A stretch of DNA of 64,000 nucleotides, taken from JADGGM01 sp025449955 (lineage in GTDB: Bacteria > Gemmatimonadota > Gemmatimonadetes > Gemmatimonadales > Gemmatimonadaceae). The notes beneath the pieces are model-generated. The model saw only the letters and a program-made list of their open reading frames with translations, searched no databases and was not told the origin of the DNA. The stretch lies in contig DATBNO010000032.1 in NCBI GenBank assembly GCA_036554285.1, forward strand, positions 66,098-130,097, given 5' to 3'. Positions 1 through 9,043 of this stretch are shown one piece after another. Each line of letters starts with the position of its first letter. Positions within the stretch are counted from its first letter, which is position 1. The translations under genes and the position numbers were made by a program.

Positions 1-227
1 TTCACGTGATGGCGTCCGACGGCTCCGGCGACGCCGCCGTCACCGATGGCGCCGATTTCTCCACGTTCCCCGCGTGGTCGCCCGACGGACGCAAGCTCGC
101 CTTCATGGCGCAGCACGACAGCGCGTGGCAGGTCTACACGATCGGCGCCAACGGGGCGCGGCTCACGGCACTCACCACGGACGCCGGCGCCAACCTGTTT
201 CCCACTTGGAAACCCGCCACGCCGTGA
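1..227 (+). CDS. C-terminal end of a TolB/PD40-type beta-propeller protein (5' truncated by window)
   Basis: The reading frame is open from the left edge (first full codon at base 3) to a TGA at 225-227, giving about 75 residues. It contains the PD40/WD40-like repeat signature FPAWSPDGRKLAFMA and ends with a second partial blade (LFPTWKP). Such repeats form beta-propellers in TolB and in many periplasmic or secreted proteins of unknown function. Only the last blade or two are visible, so the specific role cannot be assigned. It is the only plus-strand gene at this end. It converges on the polysaccharide operon and probably does not belong to it. Confidence 0.7.
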   Translation, partial: HVMASDGSGDAAVTDGADFSTFPAWSPDGRKLAFMAQHDSAWQVYTIGANGARLTALTTDAGANLFPTWKPATP

Positions 228-237
228 CCGGATGCGG

Positions 238-269
238 CACGGCCCGGCGCCGTTAGGCGCCGAGCCGTG
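238..269. terminator. Hairpin between converging genes
   Basis: An inverted repeat CACGGC-CC-GGCGCC, loop GTTA, GGCGCC-GA-GCCGTG lies between the TolB-like gene end (227) and the wzc stop (294). It has a 12-bp paired stem with one 2-nt internal mismatch. There is no clear T-tract, so a bidirectional terminator is inferred from position and stability. The loop plus its closing bases reproduce the dispersed GTTAGGC heptamer. Confidence 0.55.
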
Positions 270-293
270 TCAGATCCGGGATCCTGCGGCTGC

Positions 294-2765
294 TCACTCC
301 TTGGTCGCGTACCCGTAATACGTCGCGTACCCGTACTGGTCGTAGATCGGCACCTGCTCATTGGGGTCGTTGAGCACCGCGCCCAGTATCCGCGCGTCCA
401 CATCCTGCAGCTGCTGCACGGCCAATTGCGCTGCGCGACGATCCGTCTGGCCCGCGCGCACGACCAGCAACACGCCATCCGAGAGCGAAGCGAGAATCGC
501 CGAATCCGCGACCGGGAGCACCGGTGGCGTGTCGAGCACGATCACGTCGAACGTCTCGCCTAACTTCTCGAGCAACGCGCGCATGCGTGCGCTGCCGACG
601 AGCTCCGGCGGATCGGGCGGCAGCGCGCCCGATGTGATCAGCGATAGGTTTTCGACGCTCGTCCGTCGCCCGGCGCCGGGAATGAGCTCTTCCGACGTGA
701 GGAGATCCGTGAGTCCAGGGCGACTCGACACACCGAATACTTCGTGCTGCGTCGGTCGGCGCAGGTCGCAGTCGATGAGCAGCGTTTTCATGCCGTGTTG
801 GGCGAACGTCGTCGCGAGATTCGCGGCCACGGTCGACTTGCCGTCCTGTGCGAACGGGCTCGTCACCACGATGGTCTTGAGCGAGCTCAGAGCGCGCGAG
901 AACAACAACTTCGTGCGCAGCGTGCGGTACGCCTCGGCGCCGACCGAGCGTGAGTCGTTCACCGTCACGAGCCTGTTCGACACCGGCTTCGCGGCGGCGG
1001 TCGCAGCGCCGTTCGATCCGGTCGTTAGCGCCCTCCGGACGCGTGTCGTCAGCAAGGCGTTGTCGAGTCGTGGAATCACCGCCAGCCCCGGCAACTGCAG
1101 CGATGTTTCCACGTCGTCTCGGCCGCGGATCGATTGATCGAGGTGCTCAATGACGAGCGCGAACCCTGACCCGAAGAACAATCCGAGCAAGACGCCGAAC
1201 AGAATCTTCGCGCTGGCCGGCGTGCCGATCGGGGCACGCGGCGGCGACGCAACGTCCACGATCTCGACCGATCCGACTTCGGCCGCTTCCGCGAGGCGTG
1301 CCTTCTGGAACTCGTCCCGGAGTTGGTCCGCGATCTTCTGAAACGATTCCTCGCGCTCCGTTAGGCGCGCTTCATCCGCGTCCGACGCCGGAATGGTGGC
1401 CAACACGTCCGCGCTCGAATTCTTGAGACCCTGCAGCGTGGTCAATCGCTGCGCCAAGGTCGATTGAATCCCCTGCAACACGGCGCTGAGCCGCGTCACC
1501 GCCGTCCCCTCGAGCACGTCGATGCGTTTCACATCGGGGTTCGTTTGCGCCACGCCCATCGTGATCAACGAGTCGCGCGCCGTCTGCAAACGCACGAGGC
1601 CTTGGTACTGGTCCGTAATGATGGGACTCGCGGTCGCTCCCTGCGCCGACAACGCTGCGCCTAACTGCTGCAGACTTTCGCGCCCTTTGCCAGCCTGCAG
1701 TTGTTGCAACACCGACGCGTACATTCGCTGCTGCAACTCCACATCGCGGATCTGGTCCTGCACGCGCGCCACGTCGCTTGCCTGCGCCTGGAACTTCTCT
1801 CGCGCACTATAGGCCTTTTCGTGCGAGCGGAAGTCGCTCAGTGCGAGCCGCGCGCTGGTCAACAGCGAATCGTTCTGTCGAAGCTGTCCTTCGATGAACA
1901 CGCGGCGAAGGCGCGCCTCCTGTGCCGCATCCTCGATGCTGTTCTGCTGGAAAACCGCGACCAACGTGTTCACGACCTGCTGGGCGAGCGTCGGGTCTGT
2001 CGACGAGAACGAGACGTCAATCACGTCGGTCCCCTCGCGCGGCTTCGCATGAATGCCCTTCACAAGACGGTCCACGGCATCGTCGCGGCCCAGCACAACG
2101 ATTTCACCGTGCTTTGCCGCATCGGGCTTCCCTTTGACCACGAATTGCACGTCGCCGATGCGCAGCGGCTCACCGTAGTTCGCGCGCACCGGCCCTTCAC
2201 TAGGCATCGTCGCCGTCGCACCGCGTGAATCGAACGCGAGGTTGATCGTTGGCAGCCGGTGCATGCTGCCTGCGGCCGGAAGGGTGAACCGTTCGATGAC
2301 CCGCCGGTTGAACCCGTCGGCCCGCATCCGTAAGCTCGCGATCGAATCCACCACCTTCCCCACCACTTCGTGGCTCATCATTACCGCGACCTCGGACAAG
2401 ACTGGATCCGAGCTCGGGCGAAGGGGCGAAGACGGCGTAGCGTCCACGAGGCCACCCGTCAGCTCGCGGCGAGAGTCCGTCAGCCGAACTGTCGCCGTCG
2501 CCTCGAACGTCGGCGAAGTGGTCAGCGCGAACCACGTTGCCAGACCGCCAAACGCAAGCGTGATCCCGACGATCAGCCAGATACGCTGGCGCAACATGGC
2601 CAGCATCTGTCGCAGGTCCATTGGCGCGAGCGTCGCCTCGTCATCGACGCTACGGTCTGGCTCACGTCGCGCCGGCGGCGCGCTGTACGCGCCGGGAAGT
2701 CCACGTCGATTTGATGGGGGCAGATATTGAGGCATCGTATTTGTGCAGCCCGTCCAGTGAGTCAT
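294..2765 (-). CDS. Wzc-type polysaccharide copolymerase / BY-family tyrosine kinase (copy 1)
   Basis: The 823-residue inner-membrane protein has an N-terminal Wzz domain with a first membrane segment at about 61-80, a long periplasmic coiled region, a second membrane segment near 520-545, and a cytoplasmic BY-kinase domain. Kinase motifs are visible: Walker A AQDGKST (about 640-645), Walker A' LLIDCDLRRP (about 662-671) and Walker B VIVLDTPP (about 741-748). A C-terminal tyrosine cluster (YGYATYYGY) is the usual autophosphorylation tail. Wzc proteins control polymer length and export through Wza. ATG at 2735 (Met11) is an alternative start, because neither start has a strong ribosome site. 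A second copy lies at 54205-56664. This is the last gene of the leftmost operon, 87 bp after the dehydratase gene. Confidence 0.93.
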   Translation of the reverse strand: MTHWTGCTNTMPQYLPPSNRRGLPGAYSAPPARREPDRSVDDEATLAPMDLRQMLAMLRQRIWLIVGITLAFGGLATWFALTTSPTFEATATVRLTDSRRELTGGLVDATPSSPLRPSSDPVLSEVAVMMSHEVVGKVVDSIASLRMRADGFNRRVIERFTLPAAGSMHRLPTINLAFDSRGATATMPSEGPVRANYGEPLRIGDVQFVVKGKPDAAKHGEIVVLGRDDAVDRLVKGIHAKPREGTDVIDVSFSSTDPTLAQQVVNTLVAVFQQNSIEDAAQEARLRRVFIEGQLRQNDSLLTSARLALSDFRSHEKAYSAREKFQAQASDVARVQDQIRDVELQQRMYASVLQQLQAGKGRESLQQLGAALSAQGATASPIITDQYQGLVRLQTARDSLITMGVAQTNPDVKRIDVLEGTAVTRLSAVLQGIQSTLAQRLTTLQGLKNSSADVLATIPASDADEARLTEREESFQKIADQLRDEFQKARLAEAAEVGSVEIVDVASPPRAPIGTPASAKILFGVLLGLFFGSGFALVIEHLDQSIRGRDDVETSLQLPGLAVIPRLDNALLTTRVRRALTTGSNGAATAAAKPVSNRLVTVNDSRSVGAEAYRTLRTKLLFSRALSSLKTIVVTSPFAQDGKSTVAANLATTFAQHGMKTLLIDCDLRRPTQHEVFGVSSRPGLTDLLTSEELIPGAGRRTSVENLSLITSGALPPDPPELVGSARMRALLEKLGETFDVIVLDTPPVLPVADSAILASLSDGVLLVVRAGQTDRRAAQLAVQQLQDVDARILGAVLNDPNEQVPIYDQYGYATYYGYATKE

Positions 2766-2852
2766 GCGGTGGCGGACCGGCGGCCTCTCAGCTTACAACC
2801 GAGCGACCTCGCCAGCAAACTTCCGCGAACGCGGAAGACTCCACCTCCGGCG

Positions 2853-4793
2853 CTACGCTGGTGCGGCCGCGGCGCGAGATTGCACGCGCGAAGGCCGTTC
2901 CCGCCGCGTAGGCGCGCTAGGCGTCTGGGCAACCGCCATGCCTCGGAGCGGCGCTACGCACTCGGGTACAAGCTCGCGTAGGCTGCCAATTGCCGCGGTC
3001 GTATCACTAGAATTCATCGCTGCGAGCAGGCGCCCAACAGTCTGTTGCACAGTCGCCCCATCGACTTCATCGGTCTGCACGACACTCACCTTTTCGAGCC
3101 CTGTCGGAACCGCCTGCTCCAGGTCCGACATGAGCTCTTCCTGCAGCTTCTCGCCGGGCCTCAGACCGGTAAACTCGATCTGCACATCCCGGTACGGCTC
3201 GAGACCCGAGAGACGCACGAGGTTCTCGGCCAGGTCCAGGATGCGGATCGGCTTCCCCATGTCCAGCATCGTGATGCGACCAGCGGCATCGTCCAGCGTC
3301 GCCGCATGTAGCACCAACTGCGCTGCCTCGGTAATGGTCATGAAGTAACGCTCGATGTCACGGTGCGTGACCGTGAGCGGACCGCCCAACGCCAGCTGCC
3401 GCCTAAACAGGGGCACCACGCTTCCTTCGCTACCCAGAACGTTCCCAAAGCGCACCGCCCTGAACTCGGTGTCCGACGACCGCAGCGCGGGCCAGCCTAA
3501 CACAATGCGCTCGGCGACGCGCTTCGTCGCGCCCATCACGCTGGACGGACGCACGGCCTTGTCCGTGGAGATCAGCACGAACTTGCGCGCTTTCCACCGC
3601 GCCGCGCACTCGGCGACGTACAGAGTACCAAGCACGTTGTTGCGAACCGCTTCGCGGACGTTTGCTTCCATCAGCGGCACATGCTTGTAAGCGGCCGCGT
3701 GATAGACGTGCTCGGGCTGATACTGCTCGAAAATGCGCTCGAGAGCGGTCCGATCTGTGATGTCGGAGACGATCGGCACAACCTCGATCTCCGGATGCGT
3801 GCGCCGCAGTTCCAGGTCGACATAGTACAGCGGGCTTTCGGCCTGCTCGACGAGAACCAGCTTCGCCGGCTTCGCCCGCGCCAGTTGTCGGGCGAGCTCG
3901 GATCCTACGGATCCGGCGCCGCCGGTGATCAACACCACGCTACCGCTCACATCTCGCGCAACACGCTCCTCGTCAAACTTGACCGGCTCCCGAACCAGGA
4001 GATGCTCGAGCTCGATGTCGGCGAGCGCGCCTGCCTTCGCACTGCCCTCGAGCATTTCGCGCATCGAGGGCAGACGCTTGAACTCGACCTTCACCGCCAA
4101 GCAGTGTTCCACGATCTGTCGCATCTGCTCCGGCGTCGCGCTGGAGATCGCGATCACCACCAATTGGATACGGTGCTGCACGACGATGTCCGGTAGATCA
4201 CGGATCCGTCCGGCGACGCGAATACCGTGAAGCGATCGGCGGTGCTTGCCCGGATCGTCGTCCACCAGCGCTACCACCTGCAGTGCACGATCGGCATCGT
4301 GGTTCAGCTGACGCAGCAGCCGCTCGCCTGCCTCACCCGCGCCGACGACCAGCACGCGACGACACATCGCCGAGCGTTTGGTTAGGCGACCTTCGAGCGA
4401 GTACCGCACGGCGAGCCGCGTTCCGCCCAGCAACATGAACGTCAGCATGCCCTCGAGCACGACCACCGACGCCGGCACCGCGCCGAGTGCGCCGAGCAGC
4501 CACAGTCCGCCGCCAAAGCAGAGCGTGCCTAACCCGACAGCGTTGGCGAGTGTGACCAGGTCGTGCACGCTGAAGTGCTTCCAAAAACCGCGGTGCATGC
4601 CGAACACGGTGAACAGTGCCAGGCGCATCACGACGAGCACCAACACCGTGTCGCGAAACGCGCTCACCGCTGCAGTCGGCACGTGCCCGTCGAACCGCAG
4701 CACGAACGCCGACGCGTACGCGATCATCGTCAGCGCGGCGTGTGCGCCGAAGACGAGTGGCCGGCGGTGGCGAACGAGTGAGCGAGGAAGCAT
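2853..4793 (-). CDS. Membrane-bound nucleotide-sugar 4,6-dehydratase (PglF/WbpM/CapD family)
   Basis: At 646 residues this has the usual length of the membrane-bound family. Four hydrophobic segments occupy about residues 12-130. A first Rossmann motif (VGAGEAGE, about 150-157) is followed by the catalytic SDR domain with GGAGSVGS (about 291-298). The TDK (410-412) plus MGATK (420-424) arrangement is that of PglF/WbpM-type enzymes, which use TDK in place of the classical YxxxK site. The family converts UDP-GlcNAc to UDP-4-keto-6-deoxy-GlcNAc, the first step to bacillosamine and related sugars. The matching PglE-, PglD- and PglC-like genes lie about 52 kb away (56.7-59.2 kb). It sits between the PglC-like transferase and wzc. 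Substrate is inferred, not shown. Confidence 0.9.
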   Translation of the reverse strand: MLPRSLVRHRRPLVFGAHAALTMIAYASAFVLRFDGHVPTAAVSAFRDTVLVLVVMRLALFTVFGMHRGFWKHFSVHDLVTLANAVGLGTLCFGGGLWLLGALGAVPASVVVLEGMLTFMLLGGTRLAVRYSLEGRLTKRSAMCRRVLVVGAGEAGERLLRQLNHDADRALQVVALVDDDPGKHRRSLHGIRVAGRIRDLPDIVVQHRIQLVVIAISSATPEQMRQIVEHCLAVKVEFKRLPSMREMLEGSAKAGALADIELEHLLVREPVKFDEERVARDVSGSVVLITGGAGSVGSELARQLARAKPAKLVLVEQAESPLYYVDLELRRTHPEIEVVPIVSDITDRTALERIFEQYQPEHVYHAAAYKHVPLMEANVREAVRNNVLGTLYVAECAARWKARKFVLISTDKAVRPSSVMGATKRVAERIVLGWPALRSSDTEFRAVRFGNVLGSEGSVVPLFRRQLALGGPLTVTHRDIERYFMTITEAAQLVLHAATLDDAAGRITMLDMGKPIRILDLAENLVRLSGLEPYRDVQIEFTGLRPGEKLQEELMSDLEQAVPTGLEKVSVVQTDEVDGATVQQTVGRLLAAMNSSDTTAAIGSLRELVPECVAPLRGMAVAQTPSAPTRRERPSRVQSRAAAAPA

Positions 4794-4833
4794 TCAGAGG
4801 GAGGGTTCAGTTCGGAGGAGTGGAGCGCGCTCC

Positions 4834-5517
4834 CTAGTGTTCCAGATCCATCGCCCCAACGCTGCGTCCCGCGTCGCCGGCCGGCGCGCTCGACCACGAT
4901 CGCGTACGCTGCCTGTGCCCAGGCACCAGCAACGCGCCGACGGTCGCCCCGATCACGCCGAGGTCCGTGAGCCAGTTGGCCCGCGCGGCGTAGGCGAGAT
5001 TGAGTCGAATCTTCGCCGGCAGTATGTGATCGGCGTACAACTGCTCGGGGTCGACAGACGCCGCGAGCTCCGTGCCCTCGTCGCGATAGCGGAGGGAGGC
5101 CGGATCGGTCATCCCCGGCGTTAGGCTCAACACCGCGCGCTGCTCGGCATTGTAGAGCGCGACATACCGTGGGACCTCCGGCCGCGGGCCCACCAAACTC
5201 ATCTCGCCGCAGAGCACGTTGAACAGCTGCGGCAACTCATCGAGTTTCGTCCGACGCAGCAGCGCGCCCACGCGCGTCACGCGCGGGTCCCCGCTCACGG
5301 TGAGCTGGCGACCGCGACGCTCCGCCCCGACGATCATCGTCCGGAACTTCCACATGCGGAACGTGCCGCCGCCGCGGGCGACGCGCGCTTGGCGAAAGAA
5401 CGCCGGCCCGCCGTCGCCTAACTTCACCGCCCCCGCGATCAAGACGCCCAGCGGCCACAACAGTAGCAGGGCGAGCGCGGACACCGCGACGTCAACGACA
5501 CGCTTCATATGCCTCAC
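4834..5517 (-). CDS. Polyprenyl-phosphate sugar-phosphate transferase (small PglC/WcaJ C-domain type)
   Basis: This 227-residue enzyme has one N-terminal hydrophobic segment (about 5-28) and the bacterial sugar transferase core: KFRTM, then TRVGALLRRTKLDELPQLFN and GEMSLVGPRP. The DE pair in KLDELPQL is catalytic in the family. These enzymes move a sugar-1-phosphate from a nucleotide sugar to the lipid carrier, starting repeat-unit assembly. The start is a GTG overlapping the aminotransferase stop in a GTGA (5514-5517); an ATG at 5508 is an alternative. A second such enzyme is encoded at 58531-59196, so the locus has two candidate initiating transferases. Confidence 0.9.
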   Translation of the reverse strand: MRHMKRVVDVAVSALALLLLWPLGVLIAGAVKLGDGGPAFFRQARVARGGGTFRMWKFRTMIVGAERRGRQLTVSGDPRVTRVGALLRRTKLDELPQLFNVLCGEMSLVGPRPEVPRYVALYNAEQRAVLSLTPGMTDPASLRYRDEGTELAASVDPEQLYADHILPAKIRLNLAYAARANWLTDLGVIGATVGALLVPGHRQRTRSWSSAPAGDAGRSVGAMDLEH

Positions 5518-6848
5518 CGACGATACGTATGAACGATGTCGAGAACCGCCTCGATGACGTCGCTAACATCCGAGGACGACAAGCGCGGGTTCAACGGGAG
5601 GCTGAGCATGCGCTCGAAGTTGCTAACGGCGACGGGGAAATCGTTTTCGTCATAGCCGTACCGATCCCGATAGTACGGATGCAGATGCACAGGAATGAAA
5701 TGCACCGACGTGCCGATGTTGCGCGCGGTCAGCTCGTCAATGAATTGGTCGCGGCCGATGCGCAGGGCATCCGCCCGGAGACGTAGCACGTACAGGTGCC
5801 AGGCGTGTCGCACGTCGTGCCGCTCAACTGGGAGCTCGAGCGCATCCTCGCCCGCGAAGGCATCGTGATACGTCTCTACGATCTCGCGGCGGCGCGCATC
5901 GAAACACTCGAGCTTGCGTAGTTGGCACAACCCCATGGCAGCCTGAATGTCCGTCATGTTGTACTTGAAGCCCGGCGACAGAATCTCGTACCGCCAGCTG
6001 CCTCCCTTCGCGTAGCGGCTCAACGCATCGCGCGTCATCCCGTGCAGACTGAAGGGCCGGGCGCGCTCGAGAAACTCGTCGCTGCCCGTCAGCATACCGC
6101 CTTCGCCCGTCGTGAGATTCTTTGTCGCGTAGAAGCTGAACGCCGTGGGGTTCCTACCGGAACCGATCGTCCGGTTCTTGTATCGCGCCGGCAACGCGTG
6201 CGCCGCGTCCTCGATCACGAAGAGATCGTTCTCACGGGCAAGCTCCTCGATCGCGTCGAGGTCCGCCGGGTGGCCGCTGTAGTGCACCGCAACGATCGCC
6301 CGAGTCCTCGGCGAAATCGCGCGCTCGATCGCGAGCGGATCGATGTTCAACGTGTCGGGTTCCACATCCACCAGCACCGGGCGCGCGCCGACGTGCTCGA
6401 TGACATTCACGGTCGCCGCGAACGTCATTGGCGTCGTGATCACCTCGTCTCCCGGGCCGATGCCTAACGCGGCGAGCGCCGTGTGCAGGCCCGCGGTGCA
6501 GGAGTTCAAGGCGAGCGCATCGTTGGCACCGACGTACCGCGCGAAGTCCTGCTCGAATCGCCGCGTCTTCGGGCCTGTCGTAAGCCAATCGGAACGGAGC
6601 GTATCCACCACCTCATGGATTTCCTCCTCGCCCACCAGGGGTGGCGAGAACGCAAGGAAGGTCTGACGTGGCACGTATGTCGTGGACGACGTGGGTCGTC
6701 TGACACGCGGCGCAACCTCGCGGTAGGTCGCAATTGGGGCAGTCCGGTCACCGCTGCGACGCAACCCTGGCGCAGCAGAACCCGCTGGCGTCGATCGCCC
6801 TTCTGCCGTGTTGGACCCCGTGAGAACCTTCGATTCCGACGAGTACAT
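5514..6848 (-). CDS. DegT/DnrJ/EryC1-family sugar aminotransferase
   Basis: PLP-dependent aminotransferase of the nucleotide-sugar class, acting on 4-keto or 3-keto sugars. The PLP-binding lysine is in FSFYATKNLTTGEGG (Lys243 of the long form), and the cofactor aspartate is in VIEDAAHALPARYKN. Family homology starts only around residue 65 (FLAFSPPLVGEEE), so the first 60 residues are an extension or the true start is internal (for example GTG at 6674). The ATG at 6848 has a GGAG about 10 bp upstream and is kept. It lies beside the PglF-like dehydratase and could use its keto-sugar product. A promoter (6954-6982) lies just upstream. Confidence 0.85.
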   Translation of the reverse strand: MYSSESKVLTGSNTAEGRSTPAGSAAPGLRRSGDRTAPIATYREVAPRVRRPTSSTTYVPRQTFLAFSPPLVGEEEIHEVVDTLRSDWLTTGPKTRRFEQDFARYVGANDALALNSCTAGLHTALAALGIGPGDEVITTPMTFAATVNVIEHVGARPVLVDVEPDTLNIDPLAIERAISPRTRAIVAVHYSGHPADLDAIEELARENDLFVIEDAAHALPARYKNRTIGSGRNPTAFSFYATKNLTTGEGGMLTGSDEFLERARPFSLHGMTRDALSRYAKGGSWRYEILSPGFKYNMTDIQAAMGLCQLRKLECFDARRREIVETYHDAFAGEDALELPVERHDVRHAWHLYVLRLRADALRIGRDQFIDELTARNIGTSVHFIPVHLHPYYRDRYGYDENDFPVAVSNFERMLSLPLNPRLSSSDVSDVIEAVLDIVHTYRR

Positions 6849-7112
6849 CCGTATGTGCTCCAGGTCCGATGAAAAGAATCGTTCCTACGCTGCTGCCATC
6901 TTTGGCAAACAAGAGGCCGATCTCTTAAAGTGCTCTAACACTCGCGACGGCACACCATACCGGGGGCATATGCATGGGTCAATGCAGCCGAAAACGCTGA
7001 GACTTACGCGTTACGGGCATCTAGAGAGCACCAATTTTCGACTGGGAAACGCAGAGTGGCGCAGACGCGCAAATTGTTGTGGCATCGCAACAGCGTGTAG
7101 CCCTTTACCCGG
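6849..7112. other. Intergenic region, noticeably AT-richer than the genes
   Basis: This 264-bp gap between the methyltransferase stop and the aminotransferase start has lower GC than its neighbours. It holds the minus-strand promoter described separately. Short ORFs cross it but show no recognisable protein features or ribosome sites. Confidence 0.5.
6954..6982 (-). promoter_or_regulatory. Sigma70-like promoter for the 6848-to-294 operon
   Basis: Read on the minus strand, TTGACC (-35, 6977-6982) is followed by 17 bp and TATGGT (-10, 6954-6959). This matches the consensus at 5/6 and 4/6 positions with ideal spacing. It points into the aminotransferase-PglC-PglF-wzc gene set. Confidence 0.5.
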
Positions 7113-7820
7113 TCAGCTTGCCACCCGACGGACCGTCCCAGCGTAGTGGGTGCACATGAACGGGAGCGCTGCCAGGAGAGCGGCGACCGTCCACATTCGC
7201 GGTGCCAAGAACCGCGCGAGGGGCGGCGCGAGCGTGACTCGACGCACGTCGATCTTGCACCCTGGGTAGAGACGGGATAGGTCGCGGCGACGAACGCCAC
7301 GGACATCACGATTCCTCGGATTGTCCACGAGGAAGTCGTACCACAGCACCAGCCCGCGCGGGCTCAGCACGCGCAGCATCTCGGCTGCAATCCGCTGCCG
7401 GACGATGGAATCGAGCACCGAAGTCAGCACTGTTGACTGCAGCACGATATCGAATGCCCCGTCCGCGAAGGGCAGCGCTGCTGCACTGGCGGCAGTTAGC
7501 TGTACTGTCGGTGCGCAGCGCTCCCGCGCGCTGGCGAGTCGCTCGCCGATGAGGTCAATGCCGACGAGGTGATCGGGCCGTACGCCCCACTGCACCAACT
7601 CGCGCAACCAATGCCCGCCGCCACACCCGATCTCGAGGACGCGCGCATCGTCCAGACGCGATACCCCCGCGCGGCGGAGCGCATCGAGAAGTGCGCGTGT
7701 CGCGCCCTGCAGAATGAGCTGTTGACCGCTTGAAAACCACGAATACTTGGCGGCATCGGTGCGTGCCGCGAACACGCCCCGAATCCGCAGTTCCTCGTCA
7801 CGCGCCGATAGGTCGGTCAC
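7113..7820 (-). CDS. Class I SAM-dependent methyltransferase
   Basis: The 235-residue protein has motif I LEIGCGGGHW (about 61-70) and an acidic residue after strand 2 (VGIDLIGE), the normal SAM site. The rest is typical of the Methyltransf_11/25 group, with a basic C-terminal end. The substrate cannot be read from sequence; a sugar in the surface glycan is likely from context. Translation starts at a GTG that overlaps the preceding glycosyltransferase stop (GTGA, 7817-7820). It is the last gene before the 264-bp gap and so probably ends the transcription unit that begins upstream of 11504. Confidence 0.85.
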   Translation of the reverse strand: MTDLSARDEELRIRGVFAARTDAAKYSWFSSGQQLILQGATRALLDALRRAGVSRLDDARVLEIGCGGGHWLRELVQWGVRPDHLVGIDLIGERLASARERCAPTVQLTAASAAALPFADGAFDIVLQSTVLTSVLDSIVRQRIAAEMLRVLSPRGLVLWYDFLVDNPRNRDVRGVRRRDLSRLYPGCKIDVRRVTLAPPLARFLAPRMWTVAALLAALPFMCTHYAGTVRRVAS

Positions 7821-9043
7821 GACAGCGCCGCCTGCAGCACGGCGATGAAGCGCGCGGCGATGCCGGCGCGATCGAAGAATTCGACGGCCGCCCGTCGCCC
7901 GTTCTCGCCTAACGCGCGGCGGAGGACGGGATCATCCCGCAACCTGCGCAGCGCCGCCGCGAGACCGGCGACATCGCCAGGTTCGACCACCAGACCGGCA
8001 TTGTGCTCGCGCACAATCGCAGCTGCCTCGCCGCTCGCGACCAGCACGACCGGCCGGCCCGACGCCATCGCTTCGTACAGCTTGGACGGCACCGCGCCGG
8101 GGATCGACATGCCTAACGGTACCAGCAGGATGTCGGCCGATGCGAGGAGCGGCGGCAACGCACTCGGCGGCTTGGAATCGAGAAAGTGCACGCGCTCCAA
8201 GCCCCGCGCCGCGGCCTCGCGCTGCAGGTCCTGCTTGACGGGCCCGTCGCCGATGAATGCCATGTCCATGGAAACGGCATCGTCCTGGAGCATGGACGCG
8301 GCGGCGAGCAGCTGCGGCAGCCCTTGCGCGATCCCGTGCAACCCGGCGTACAGCGCGAGACAGGAGCCTTCGCCGTTGCTCGTTAGCGCCTCGCGGGCTT
8401 CGGGCGCCGCGTGCTCCGGACCGAACTCGCCCACCTCCACGCCGTTGGAAAGGTGATACGTCCGACACGCCGGCATGCGACCGGCAATGTCCGCCACGAT
8501 CTCGCGACTTTGTCCAGTGACCATCCAGGCGCGCCGATAGCACCACCGCTCGAGGCTCGCGCTCGCACGGTGCACCAGACTCCCCTCGCGCACCACGCCT
8601 AACCGGACCGCGCTCTCCGGCCACAAGTCGGAGACGTTGACGATCAGCCGCGCCCGCTGCACGCGGCTCAACCACGCCCCGCTCATGCCGAGAAAGAGCG
8701 GCGGACTCTCGACGAGGAGGTAGTCGGCTCGACCCGGCTCCAGCGCCGCTGCGACTGTTCCGGACGACGCGACGAACGAGAAATAGTTGGCCAGCCGATG
8801 CGCGTAGTCCGTGCGCTGCGTTGGCACGATCCAGGTCCGGAGAACCGACACGCCATCGAGCGTTTCGCGGTGCGCGGCGCCGCCGTACCCGGCGTAGATC
8901 GCTCCCCGGGGATAGTTAGGCATGGCGGTGAGCACACGCACCTCGTGACCGGCGTGCACGAAGTGCCGCGCGAGGCTCGATAGGCGGCGCTGCGGCGCGC
9001 CGATCTCCGGCGGATAGTACTGCGTGAGAATCGTGAGCTTCAC
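7817..9043 (-). CDS. GT4 glycosyltransferase (WbuB/WcaI-like)
   Basis: The 408-residue GT-B enzyme begins VKLTILTQYYPPEIGAPQRR, the N-terminal pattern of WbuB-like GT4 transferases. It carries the C-terminal donor-site stretch with YEAMASGRPVVLVASGE. The frame is open further upstream (to 9097), but GTG at 9041-9043 overlaps the stop of the ligase-like gene as GTGA and starts exactly at the homologous N-terminus, so it is chosen. It acts at the cytoplasmic membrane, adding a sugar to a lipid-linked acceptor; donor and acceptor are unknown. Confidence 0.88.
   Translation of the reverse strand: MKLTILTQYYPPEIGAPQRRLSSLARHFVHAGHEVRVLTAMPNYPRGAIYAGYGGAAHRETLDGVSVLRTWIVPTQRTDYAHRLANYFSFVASSGTVAAALEPGRADYLLVESPPLFLGMSGAWLSRVQRARLIVNVSDLWPESAVRLGVVREGSLVHRASASLERWCYRRAWMVTGQSREIVADIAGRMPACRTYHLSNGVEVGEFGPEHAAPEAREALTSNGEGSCLALYAGLHGIAQGLPQLLAAASMLQDDAVSMDMAFIGDGPVKQDLQREAAARGLERVHFLDSKPPSALPPLLASADILLVPLGMSIPGAVPSKLYEAMASGRPVVLVASGEAAAIVREHNAGLVVEPGDVAGLAAALRRLRDDPVLRRALGENGRRAAVEFFDRAGIAARFIAVLQAALS

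Noticed and set aside
6808..7146. Plus-strand ORF across the 6849-7112 gap
   Set aside because: No recognisable features, no ribosome site, and it overlaps the promoter and the aminotransferase start.
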